Assembly: GCF_003443735.1 (NCBI RefSeq)
Contig: NZ_CP031969.1
Location: 5,208,001 to 5,272,000 of the forward strand
Origin: Streptomyces sp. CC0208
GTDB taxonomy: Bacteria; Actinomycetota; Actinomycetes; Streptomycetales; Streptomycetaceae
DNA: 64,000 nucleotides
Direction of reading: 5' to 3'
In this document: positions 39,582-46,831 of the stretch, in pieces
How positions within the stretch are numbered: the first letter of the stretch is position 1
Layout of the letters: each line of letters starts with the position of its first letter
The notes under the pieces: generated by a model
Database searches by the model: none
Seen by the model: only the letters and a program-made list of their open reading frames with translations
What the model was told of the DNA's origin: nothing
Position numbers and translations under genes: made by a program

Positions 39582-40246
39582 GCAAGTCCGAAGCGCCAAC
39601 CGCCAAACGCGTCACCTCTGACTGGATGTCAACTCTTCCTGGCTTTGCGGCATGGCGCCCCTTGCGACTGCTCCGACGTATCGGTCCCGTCGTTCAGGGC
39701 GTTACTCTGGACCGCACAACGAGTGGAGACGGGTACTTTCCGACCGTGCACATTCATGCACTGGTTCGGGAGTTCCCGGTGGTCACACTGACGCTTGGCC
39801 AACGCCTGATAACTCCCTCTGGCGTTCAGGAGAGCATCCCGTTCGCGCTCCACTCCACTGAGTTTGGATCAGCTGCTCAGCGACTCATTGCACAGAGCGA
39901 GCTGTCACTGGAGGAGCCGCCGAGCATTTCGGAAATCGTCAATTCGCTGTACGAGTATGTGGCCGTGCAGCAAGATAAGGGGCTTCCTCCGGCAGTGAGA
40001 GAGCTGGAGGACGGAATTCTTGTCGCTGCGGCGGTCGGAGAGCGATCGCTCGTAGAGCGCGGGCTTGACTTGGCTCGCCAGATGGCGAATGTATGGCCCA
40101 AGTCCCGGCTTCCATTGGACTGGCAGGGGAGCGACGTCTGGTTGACCGGCCTGGAGCAACGCGTCGATGACTCCTCCGGCCTACAGGATGTAGTTGAGAG
40201 GCAGGTCGCCTTTCATAAACTGGCAAAGGTTCCGGATGCTCAATGA
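39578..40246 (+). CDS. Candidate immunity protein for the RHS toxin tip
   Basis: A 222-residue cytosolic protein without signal or membrane segments. The ATG overlaps the toxin stop (ATGA), so translation is coupled, as expected of a cognate immunity gene. Visible features are a beta-rich N-terminal half (VQGVTLDRTTSGDGYFPTV, FPVVTLTLGQR) and helical second half (SIVNSLYEYVAVQQDKGLPPAVRELEDGILVAAAVGERS). I do not recognise a described Imm family. Lower GC than the toxin body suggests it travelled together with the toxin tip. Confidence 0.7.
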   Translation: MSKSEAPTAKRVTSDWMSTLPGFAAWRPLRLLRRIGPVVQGVTLDRTTSGDGYFPTVHIHALVREFPVVTLTLGQRLITPSGVQESIPFALHSTEFGSAAQRLIAQSELSLEEPPSISEIVNSLYEYVAVQQDKGLPPAVRELEDGILVAAAVGERSLVERGLDLARQMANVWPKSRLPLDWQGSDVWLTGLEQRVDDSSGLQDVVERQVAFHKLAKVPDAQ

Positions 40247-40269
40247 GTCGTTTTCATCCTGAATAGTCA

Positions 40270-40756
40270 GCCCTGGATCGACCTCGATTCGTCAGCGGTG
40301 ATCCCTGCCTGGCGAGACGGTGGCTTCGCCCCGTTTGTTCCGTTGGTGGGCGGGTGGGGCCGTCGCGTGTCGCTGCGGCTGCGCAGCGTTCCACGGGTCC
40401 GGAGACTGCGGGTGTGGTTCTTCCTGGTTCTCGTCGGGACGGTTCTGTGCTGGTCAGGTGGTCTGGGGCAGGCTGGTGAGCCGGTTCCAGGCGAGGGTGA
40501 ACGCGGTGACCCAGGGCCAGGACGCGTCGAGGCGGAGGTGCCGGATGCGGGCGTGGTGTGCGAGGCGGCCGGCCTGGTGATAGATCCGCATCCGCATGGT
40601 CTGGGGCTCGGCGTCGGCGAGGCCGTTCTGGTCGTGGAGGGCAAGGAAGCGGAGCCAGGCGTCGAGGTCGGCCGCGAGCATCCAGCTACGGTTTGTCGTC
40701 CAGGACTTGGCTGGCAGGTTGTGCCGGCCCATGGCCTTGTTCGTGCGGACGCGGTG
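40270..40756 (-). mobile_element. IS1380-type transposase, C-terminal fragment
   Basis: The leftward frame (stop near 40454) reads RVRTNKAMGRHNLPAKSW, then AADLDAWLRFLALHD and RIRHLRLDASWPWVTAFTLAWNRL, which matches the end of IS1380-family transposases. The N-terminal part is missing. Non-coding sequence to about 40270 probably is the element's end. The fragment is cut at 40756 by an IS3-type end. Confidence 0.75.
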
Positions 40757-41120
40757 AACCACCCCGGGTTTGTCGGAGACTCTAAAATGTGGCTGTGACC
40801 TGGGGTTTCTGGGTCGTCTGGTAGTGGCTGGCTTCGTATTCGGCGGGTGGGACGTGGCCTATCTCACCGTGCAGGCGGCGGAAGTTGTACCAGTCGATCC
40901 ATTCGGCGGTGGCCAGCTCGACCTCGGCCAGGGTCTTCCAGGGCCGCTGGGGTTTGATCAGTTCGGTCTTGTAGAGGCCGATCGTGGATTCCATCAGGGC
41001 GTTGTCGTAGGCGTCGCCGACCGAGCCGATGGAGGCGGCGATGCCGTCGCGGTCCAGGGCTCGGCGAGCTTGAACGACGTGTATTGGGAACCGGCATCCG
41101 AGTGATGGATCAGCGGACCT
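40757..41120 (-). mobile_element. IS3-family fragment (end of integrase-type transposase)
   Basis: The leftward frame shows LIHHSDAGSQYTSF, then after a one-base frameshift near 41058 GDAYDNALMESTIGLYKTELI and WIDWYNFRRLHGEIGHVPPAEYE, the C-terminal part of an IS3-type rve integrase with its last catalytic Glu. TGAACCACCCCGGG at 40757 looks like the element's terminal repeat. The upstream two-thirds are missing, so it is inactive. Confidence 0.8.
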
Positions 41121-41284
41121 CAGACTCGATGATTGACGAGGCCAGGCGGCAAGCTGGGACGGCTTCGTATCATGGTCGTCAGGCTGTATGGGAAGTTCCG
41201 AGTGACGCGGTGAAGGCTCAGGCGCTGCGATGGCTTGATGATGCCGGTGTGTCGACTATTAACATAAGGGTGGCACCGAGATGA
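41121..41284 (+). pseudogene. Orphan toxin tail (remnant)
   Basis: An open frame of about 55 codons (DEARRQAGTASYHGRQAVW ... GVSTINIRVAPR) without its own start signal, beginning right at the IS3 fragment edge. Its layout (charged helix, VWEVPSDAVKAQALRWL, beta strand to the stop) resembles the C-terminal end of restriction-endonuclease-fold polymorphic toxins. Its stop overlaps the next start by ATGA. It looks like a displaced RHS C-terminus that lost its body. Confidence 0.5.
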
Positions 41285-41535
41285 ATCTTGATCCGATCAT
41301 TGTGGCAATGGTTAGCTGCGTCCAGATGCTTGACACGGCGGAAGCCGATGAGGTGGATCCGAGCTTTGCTGTGAAGGTTCAACAGGTAATGGGAGAATAT
41401 CTACAGGAGATTCCCCGATCGGACGAGCCGGAATTGCGTGCGATGCTGCTGCGTATCGCGGGCAATATTTCGGCGGGAGAGCCGGATATAGCCAGGCATT
41501 TGAGGCGATGGGCTGGTAATCTCAGCGAGTCGTGA
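41281..41535 (+). CDS. Small helical candidate immunity protein
   Basis: An 84-residue all-alpha-looking acidic protein (VAMVSCVQMLDTAEADEVDPS, YLQEIPRSDEPELRAMLLRIAGN, ARHLRRWAGNLSES). No family is recognised. Its ATG overlaps the stop of the orphan toxin tail (ATGA), the same junction seen at the complete RHS gene, so it is most likely the tail's immunity partner. Confidence 0.6.
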   Translation: MNLDPIIVAMVSCVQMLDTAEADEVDPSFAVKVQQVMGEYLQEIPRSDEPELRAMLLRIAGNISAGEPDIARHLRRWAGNLSES

Positions 41536-41552
41536 ATCGGCCAAAATTCTTA

Positions 41553-41657
41553 GATGTGGAAGGCGTGGCCCTGAGGGGGCCTGTGGAAAGTTTGGAAAGC
41601 TCCGGAGCGTCGGAGACCATGGTCGATCCCCCGGCGAACGAGGACACGCTTTTCTAG
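41553..41657 (+). pseudogene. C-terminal remnant of an immunity gene related to the one at 44164
   Basis: A 35-codon frame DVEGVALRGPVESLES ... VDPPANEDTLF aligns with the end of the protein at 44164-44634 (DVVGVALRGLMDSRDS ... IDPPVSEDTLF). Only this tail survives, so it is a deletion remnant of a paralogue. Confidence 0.75.
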
Positions 41658-41804
41658 GTTTCCAGCGTTCATCGTTCACGATGTGCCTGAGACGGGAAAC
41701 GGATAAGGCGGTGACTCAGACGGAGAAGGAAGGGGTTGGAGCAAGGTGCTTCATCCCGGCCGACCAACAGACGACCAGCCGGCGCGTGATCAGTTGTTGA
41801 CGTT

Positions 41805-41970
41805 CAACGTCGCACGTGCAGGAAGTCCACGTCCCAGTGGTGGGCCGCGTGGTGCTCCAGCTCGGCCAGTCCAGGAATGCGGTGGGCAGCAGTCCCCGTA
41901 CTCCTCCCACCAGCCGAGTGTCCGATCGGCACCCATCGCAGCCAGGGCATCGACGAACTCGCCGTCTGAG
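41805..41970 (-). pseudogene. Remnant of an XRE/DUF5753 regulator
   Basis: Leftward, DGEFVDALAAMGADRTLGWWEEYG and, after a frameshift, LLPTAFLDW and LEHHAAHHWDVDFLHV match the middle of the intact regulator at 48150-48986 (KDFVDALVAMATDRTRGWWEEYRGLLPTSFLD). About 55 codons remain, with frame breaks. Confidence 0.7.
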
Positions 41971-42068
41971 CTATTGGCATCCATATGTGAGGTCGAGGGC
42001 CGGTTCTAATGGCTCCGAAGCCGTAACTGCAGTGACGGATGGCCCACTTTTTGATCAAAGGGGAGAAA

Positions 42069-42626
42069 ATGCCTTCCAGTGGACGGCAGATTCATCTTCT
42101 CTTGTTGCCTGAAGATGAGGACCAAGTGCTGCAGGCGATTCAAGAAAAGTTTCCAGAAGTGAAACTTGTCGCCAATGTGCCATGGGTTGATGAGAGAACT
42201 CCCCCGGTGCGCGATTCGGTCGGGAACTGCGGGACTATTGCGACCATTTGGAATCCCATTCTGCACCCCAGATTGCCTGTAGGTGTCGGCCCCAACGGTA
42301 TAATCACGGGACCGGGGGTCGGTCCTGTGGTTCAATGGGTGAGGAGTTTGGAGAAAAATACCGGAATTCTCGAATGTGGGCGTTGGGCGGCAGGGTTCAA
42401 CAAGGAGAGGGATCCGGAAATGGCTTATTTCGTCGAGTCTCTATGGAGATTGCTGAACCGCTTCACTAGCAATCGGATGGTGCGCACAAGAGGGGCAGGT
42501 CTAGATGCTCCGGCCGTCGCTCCGGAGCGTCGTTTCAGAGTGGGTGAGATGGCTGCTGAGCGGGCGCTGCAAGGCGCGTTGACTCTGCGTGCAGGAGCGA
42601 TGTATTTGCGCCCCGATGCTCCCTGA
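42069..42626 (+). CDS. Unrecognised protein in the immunity region
   Basis: A 185-residue protein of comparatively low GC. The ATG at 42069 has AAGGGGAG immediately upstream. Segments visible: HLLLLPEDEDQVLQAIQEKFPEVKLVANVPW, a central NPILHPRLPVGVGPNGIITGPGVGPVVQWV, and RWAAGFNKERDPEMAYFVESLWRLLNRFTSN. No signal peptide or membrane helix. Its place among toxin tails and immunity genes suggests an immunity role, but the family is unknown to me. Confidence 0.6.
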   Translation: MPSSGRQIHLLLLPEDEDQVLQAIQEKFPEVKLVANVPWVDERTPPVRDSVGNCGTIATIWNPILHPRLPVGVGPNGIITGPGVGPVVQWVRSLEKNTGILECGRWAAGFNKERDPEMAYFVESLWRLLNRFTSNRMVRTRGAGLDAPAVAPERRFRVGEMAAERALQGALTLRAGAMYLRPDAP

Positions 42627-42663
42627 AGCATTGATCCGTCAGAATGTAGCGAGCTCGCCCGAC

Positions 42664-43029
42664 ATGGTGACTGTCGAGGTGTGGAATCCCTCATATCGGC
42701 ACTCGAAGGTCTCACTGTCCGAAGTATTGGACGTGTACCGGTCGATTCCTTTGAGTGCGTCTATCGGTCTGACCTTGGCCGATGGGGAGGACGACTGTGT
42801 GATCGTGACAGTGGAACCAGGTTTCTCCACAGTCACGACCCTTCGGAACCGGACCTTCTATAATCTTCGGATGTCAGACGACTTGGACGAGGTGGGAATC
42901 ATGGTGGCTGGTGAGGAGATCGGGTGGCCGAAGGGGTGTCTACTTCCCCGAGAGATGGGTATCCAGGTTCTCCTTGAGGGGGGCGATCGAGAGTCGATGT
43001 GGTCTCGGCGTGGATGGGTTGAGCAGTAG
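42664..43029 (+). CDS. Small candidate immunity protein (Imm1-like, tentative)
   Basis: A 121-residue beta-rich protein beginning MVTVEVWNPSYRHSKVSLSEVL. LADGEDDCVIVTVEPGFSTVT and the end GEEIGWPKGCLLPREMGIQVLLEGG are loosely like Imm1-type immunity proteins. An upstream in-frame ATG at 42619 would overlap the previous gene by eight bases. The start is uncertain and the family tentative. Confidence 0.5.
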   Translation: MVTVEVWNPSYRHSKVSLSEVLDVYRSIPLSASIGLTLADGEDDCVIVTVEPGFSTVTTLRNRTFYNLRMSDDLDEVGIMVAGEEIGWPKGCLLPREMGIQVLLEGGDRESMWSRRGWVEQ

Positions 43030-43030
43030 G

Positions 43031-43159
43031 TTCACCCACGAATTCTCGAACCACATCCATTTTTCGTCCGCGCTCGGTCGGCAGTCGATCGCAACATCAT
43101 GCGGGGACGGAAAAGAGGTGATGAAGTACTTTTCGCAGTATGGGATGATCGCACGGTGA
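43031..43159 (+). other. Possible remnant of a toxin tail ahead of the SUFU gene
   Basis: An open frame (FTHEFSNHIHFSSALGRQS ... MKYFSQYGMIAR) whose TGA overlaps the GTG of the SUFU gene as GTGA. There is no own start signal. The only reason to call it coding is the overlap pattern shared with other cassettes here, plus a partial second copy of this junction at 44035. Confidence 0.3.
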
Positions 43160-43734
43160 GCGATGCGAGGCCGCTGGCCGCGAAGGCCGTTGAATCACAC
43201 GTCCGGGCGTTCTTCATGGGGCACGACGTGGAGGTTGTCGACTACGACCTCGGGCCGGAACGGCGAGAGGCAGTGCCCGATCTGAGAGTTCTCGTTGTGG
43301 AGCCCGGCCCCCGCAGCGACAGCTGGGCCTTTGTGACCGCCGGGTGCTGGGCCTCGATGGAGGGGAACGGTCACGGACTTGAGTTCGTCATGACCGCGCC
43401 CGTCCGCGACCAGCGGTTCATCGACCTTATGGCGATGATCGCCCACTACCACTGCGGAGGGCATCAACTCGCCCTGGAGCACAGCATGCCCATCGGTGAA
43501 CCGTGGGTGCCGGGTTCGACCTGCGAGCACCTGCTGGTTAGCCTGCCGTATCTCCACGGCCCCGACCTTGAACACTGCCCGCTGCCTGGAGGACACGCCC
43601 GCATCCTGTGGATCCTGCCGGTGACAACCGCCGAAATCGAGTTTCGTAGGCGCCACGGGCACGAGGCGCTGGAGCAGCTCTTCGACGAGGCAGAGATCAT
43701 CCCCACAAATCCCTTCCGGGCATCGGTCGTATGA
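43156..43734 (+). CDS. Suppressor-of-fused (SUFU) domain immunity-type protein
   Basis: A 192-residue protein matching the bacterial SUFU family: an N-terminal helix (AAKAVESHVRAFFMGHDVEV), VLVVEPGPRSDSWAFVTAGCWASM, LEFVMTAPVRDQRFIDLMAMIAHYH, and the end LWILPVTTAEIEFRRRHGHEALEQLFDEAEI. SUFU domains serve as immunity proteins in polymorphic toxin systems. GTG start overlapping an upstream stop. Confidence 0.85.
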   Translation: MSDARPLAAKAVESHVRAFFMGHDVEVVDYDLGPERREAVPDLRVLVVEPGPRSDSWAFVTAGCWASMEGNGHGLEFVMTAPVRDQRFIDLMAMIAHYHCGGHQLALEHSMPIGEPWVPGSTCEHLLVSLPYLHGPDLEHCPLPGGHARILWILPVTTAEIEFRRRHGHEALEQLFDEAEIIPTNPFRASVV

Positions 43735-44025
43735 GTTCCCCGCAGAGGCCGGTGAGGACGAGACGGGGCCTCCTGCAGGATCGGCCTTCCGAAGTATCTG
43801 CGATGAGTTCCACTGGGCCCTGTCGAAAAGGCCAGAGTTGACCCTCGGTGGGAAGCGGTTCCGAGGCATGAATGGCTAAGTCAATACCCCTCCTGAAAAT
43901 TTAGTATGAGCTGGGACGCGTGGGTTCGCGTGCGCCGGCTCTGTTCGCAGCGAAAACAAATGGGTGATGAGAGAGACATGGGTATTCAGAGTGGCGACGC
44001 AGTAATCTTCTCTTGTGAGCAAGCG
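43735..44025. other. Gap with coding-like debris
   Basis: A short rightward frame ending at 43879 (CDEFHWALSKRPELTLGGKRF) looks like the end of some protein, but no family or start is recognisable. The remainder is relatively AT-rich and shows no gene. Confidence 0.3.
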
Positions 44026-44167
44026 AATGCTCGAGGGATGATCGCACTTGAGCGATGCGAGGCTGACCGCGAAGGCTGACGTTGTTCTAGTCCGGAATCA
44101 CCGTACGAACTTGATCTGGATGATCCGTCCGCAGATCATCGGAAACTCTGAGTGGAGGTTCTTGTGA
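44026..44167 (+). pseudogene. Duplicated SUFU 5' end fused to an orphan toxin tail
   Basis: GATGATCGCAC .. TGAGCGATGCGAGGC .. CCGCGAAGGC at about 44038-44082 repeats the start of the SUFU gene at 43145-43186. In the SUFU-like frame it then changes to an unrelated ending, LVRNHRTNLIWMIRPQII followed by GNSEWRFL, whose TGA overlaps the next GTG (GTGA). It looks like a recombination scar between an immunity start and another toxin end. Confidence 0.55.
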
Positions 44168-44634
44168 ATGACGTTATCCCTTGGGTCGGGATTGAGGGCG
44201 TCCATTTTGGCTCGTTGAGAAAGGATGTTCGTGAGAGGCTGGGGGATTGTTCTTCTTTCGAAAGAAGCCCAGGTGATTCGCTTATTGACTACTATCCTTC
44301 GATGGGGCTAATGCTGCACTTTGACAGAGCTGACCGCCTAGATTTTATCGAAGCGACAGTTGAATCCGAGCTTTCATTTTCTGGAATTAATCTCTCCGGA
44401 AGGCCTTTTGGTGAAGTCTTGGATGAATTGCGTTCAAATTCAATTGACTTCGTTCTTGATGGCGCCGGATGTGTCCTGACTGGGTATGGAATTGAGCTAT
44501 ATACTCCGGCCCCTGATGAACTTGATATTGATGTAGTAGGGGTGGCTCTGAGGGGTCTTATGGATAGTCGAGATAGCTCCGACGCTTCGGATGTCGTGAT
44601 CGATCCTCCAGTGAGCGAGGACACGCTTTTCTGA
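44164..44634 (+). CDS. Unrecognised low-GC candidate immunity protein
   Basis: A 156-residue protein in clearly AT-richer DNA than its surroundings (many TTT, GAT and ATT codons), a sign of recent transfer. GTG at 44164 has GGAGG six bases upstream. It reads NDVIPWVGIEGVHFGSLRKDVRERLG, then MLHFDRADRLDFIEATVESE and GYGIELYTPAPDE. The first part resembles the general form of small alpha/beta immunity proteins. A remnant of a paralogue lies at 41553-41657. Function is inferred from position only. Confidence 0.65.
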   Translation: MNDVIPWVGIEGVHFGSLRKDVRERLGDCSSFERSPGDSLIDYYPSMGLMLHFDRADRLDFIEATVESELSFSGINLSGRPFGEVLDELRSNSIDFVLDGAGCVLTGYGIELYTPAPDELDIDVVGVALRGLMDSRDSSDASDVVIDPPVSEDTLF

Positions 44635-44898
44635 CGGGCCGCGCGGTCATTGGTTCTCAAGGCGGCGAGGAAGGTATCGAAGCTCTCGGCGTCGCTGATC
44701 GCCATCCGGGGTTCCAGTTGGCTAGACGGAACCGGCCACAGGCGACGTCGGCACGCTGGTACCACCTCAAAGTCGGTGCCCTCCATGTAGCGCTTCAGCT
44801 CGCGGAGGACCGCACGTGCCTGTAGATCTCGCTGTGGCCTCGTCCAACAGCCCCGGTGGCACCGCCGTTACGCGCGCGCCATGCCCCCTGGGCACGAG
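44635..44898. other. Gap without a convincing gene
   Basis: A leftward frame (MEGTDFEVVPACRRRLWPVP .. ESFDTFLAALRTNDRA) resembles the end of a small regulator or immunity gene but runs antisense into 44164-44634 and lacks a clear start. Nothing else is visible. Confidence 0.3.
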
Positions 44899-45930
44899 CT
44901 ACTGGATGCTCCAGCGGTGCGGGTGCTCGGGATCGTTGGGACAGGCGAACACGTTCAGCTCACCCCAGCGGCCCACAGTGACCTCCGTGGGGGTGGCGCC
45001 CCGGTGAGTAGGCAGGTTCTGGTCCTCCAGCGGTTTCCAGCTGCCGCTGCCGCCGTCCCATTCCGAGCTGTCGATCGTCAGCAGCAGGTGCATCGGTGTC
45101 GCGCAGGTCAGGCAGTCCATGGAGTACGGGTCGGTCGTGTGCCAGGAGGCAAAGCCACCCACACGCCATCCGGGCGGGATGGACAGGTCGTACTGGTAGC
45201 CGAGCGGCTCTGTCGCGCTTTCGTCCGACCTCTGCTCCGCTTCCTCCTCAAGGGCCTCCTCCCAAGCGTCGATCCGGGCGCACAGTTCCTCGGGCAGAAG
45301 GCCGGCGAACGGGTAGGTGACCACCTGCTCCGGGTGCAGCACACAGGGTTGGGGCACGAAGCCGTCGGCCCCGACGACCAGCGGCTGCGGGGGCTCGTTC
45401 AGTACCTCACCGACTTCCCACGACCGCCGCCAGCGCAGGTGCAGCGCCAGGTCGTACCGACCCGGGCCGTGCGCGTCGAAGGGACACCAGAACACTTGGA
45501 GCAGATCGCAGTCGCCCGGCTCCGTCGGCAGGTCGGGCACATCCCGCCGGTACAGCTGCGCGAGGCCGATCATCGGCAGCGGGTCGGTGTCGGACGCCCC
45601 GGGGATCCGGTGCTCCCGGTGCAGCTCACCCAGGAGCTCCCGTTCCTCGTCCGTCGGGCCGGGAGCTTCCTCGCGGGACCACGCGGAAGCCAGAACCTGC
45701 CGATAGCGGCGGATGTCGGCCGGGCGTCGACCACGCCCACGGCCGTGAACCTCGCCGCACATCGGCCACGGCTCGTCCGCCGGCCACAACATCGGACCGC
45801 CCACGGAGCTGGCCGAAAGCTCTGGTCTTCCCGGCCGGGGATGGAGCCGAGTCGTCGTCCCCCGAAAAGCGGCCAGTTCCGGGAAGAGCGCCTCGACATC
45901 GAGAGGGCGCGGGGGCGTGGTCCTCGTCAT
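44899..45930 (-). CDS. DUF1963-like (YwqG-type) protein
   Basis: A 343-residue cytosolic protein. VGGPMLWPADEPWPMC is close to the DUF1963 motif that opens this family, followed by LPMIGLAQLYRRDVPDLP, CDLLQVFWCPFDAH and SMDCLTCATPMHLLLTID. A CxxC at about 281-284 and a further Cys near the C-terminus (ACPNDPEHPHRW) could bind zinc. The ATG at 45930 is the start of homology. In toxin loci DUF1963 proteins are sometimes immunity-associated; here the role is unknown. Confidence 0.7.
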   Translation of the reverse strand: MTRTTPPRPLDVEALFPELAAFRGTTTRLHPRPGRPELSASSVGGPMLWPADEPWPMCGEVHGRGRGRRPADIRRYRQVLASAWSREEAPGPTDEERELLGELHREHRIPGASDTDPLPMIGLAQLYRRDVPDLPTEPGDCDLLQVFWCPFDAHGPGRYDLALHLRWRRSWEVGEVLNEPPQPLVVGADGFVPQPCVLHPEQVVTYPFAGLLPEELCARIDAWEEALEEEAEQRSDESATEPLGYQYDLSIPPGWRVGGFASWHTTDPYSMDCLTCATPMHLLLTIDSSEWDGGSGSWKPLEDQNLPTHRGATPTEVTVGRWGELNVFACPNDPEHPHRWSIQ

Positions 45931-46020
45931 GAAGGCGACTTTAGACGCCTGACATCCCCAGTCACCGAACACCCCAGGCAGCTCCCTCATTACCTTCTTG
46001 GTGGGCCTGCATGACGTTCG

Positions 46021-46254
46021 TCAACCGGTGTGTTGCTGACAACGGGTTTTCTGGGCGACGTTCTGCAATGACGTGGACTTGAGGGCCGTGAGGAAGGTGC
46101 TGAAGGCCGCGGTGGGGAAGGCGAGAGTGCCGTGGGCGGGGTTCTTGGAGTCGCGTACGGCCATGTGGGCTTGACGGTTCGCTATCTCCACGCATGCGTT
46201 GCCGTCGCCGCTGCCCGAGTAGGAGGACTTCCGCCAGTTGTCGGGGGTGTTCAC
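46021..46254 (-). CDS. DUF397 regulatory protein
   Basis: A protein of about 77 residues with the DUF397 signature: DNWRKSSYSGSGDGNACVEIAN, AVRDSKNPAHGTLAFPTAAFSTFLTAL. DUF397 proteins act with XRE/DUF5753 partners in Streptomyces development. GAGG six bases before the GTG at 46254 supports this start; GTG at 46266 overlaps the stop of the truncated regulator. Its partner gene is broken, so it may no longer function. Confidence 0.85.
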   Translation of the reverse strand: MNTPDNWRKSSYSGSGDGNACVEIANRQAHMAVRDSKNPAHGTLAFPTAAFSTFLTALKSTSLQNVAQKTRCQQHTG

Positions 46255-46262
46255 CGGGTGCC

Positions 46263-46375
46263 TCACAGTTCCTTGGCCAGTCCGTGGATGAGGTCACGCG
46301 ACCGTGCGGGGTCGAGTGACGCCCCCTCCACTCTATGGAAGAGCGTCCGAAAGACGCCGAGTTGGGCCTCGGAGC
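46263..46375 (-). pseudogene. C-terminal stub of an XRE/DUF5753 regulator
   Basis: Leftward SEAQLGVFRTLFHRVEGASL .. ARSRDLIHGLAKEL matches the last 35 residues of the intact regulator at 48150. Upstream of about 46375 the homology stops and gives way to RHS/HINT sequence on the opposite strand, so most of the gene has been replaced. Confidence 0.8.
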
Positions 46376-46376
46376 C

Positions 46377-46831
46377 AAGCTCCTTGCCAAGGCGGCGCCG
46401 AAGGCGATAGAGGTCGTGGGCGGCCTGTTCGGGAAGGCGGCGGAGGCGGGGGAGTCGGGGGCGGGCTGATGCCACGGACGAGGCTGCGGCTCAGGCGGAG
46501 TCGGAGGGGGCGGGGTCGAGGTCGCAGTCCCGGTCGGGTAGTTGCCGGGTTTCTCAGAAACACAGCTTCACGGGATCGCCCCAGGTGCTGATGGCAGACG
46601 GCACGACCAAGGCGATCGGCTGAAGGTGGGCGATACGATCGCCAACTCCGTGCCGGGGCTTGCGGGCACGGAGGCGCACAAGGTCACTGCGGTGATCCTG
46701 ACGCACACGGACCATGACTTCGTGGACCTGACGGTGAAGGCGAGGGCCGGCTCCGCTGCGAAGCAGAGCGTGAAGGCGGGGGCGAAGTCGCTGGCCAAGA
46801 AGGTCGCCCGCAAGGCGGCGTTCGGGTTGGC
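46377..46831 (+). pseudogene. Displaced partial copy of the RHS gene (pre-HINT and HINT start)
   Basis: About 455 bases closely match 38331-38800 of the RHS gene: AAGCTCCTTGCCAAGGCGGC at the left edge, GTCGAGGTCGCAGTCCC in the middle, and VGDTIANSVPGLAGTEAHKV / THTDHDFVDLTVKA in translation. It contains frameshifts and small deletions, including around the HINT start, and is cut off after AAFGLA. It has no toxin tip. Confidence 0.9.

Noticed and set aside
44292..44786. Leftward frame overlapping the gene at 44164
   Set aside because: Its C-terminal part is antisense to a gene with a good ribosome site and strong codon pattern; only the upstream 60 codons look coding-like, too little for a call.
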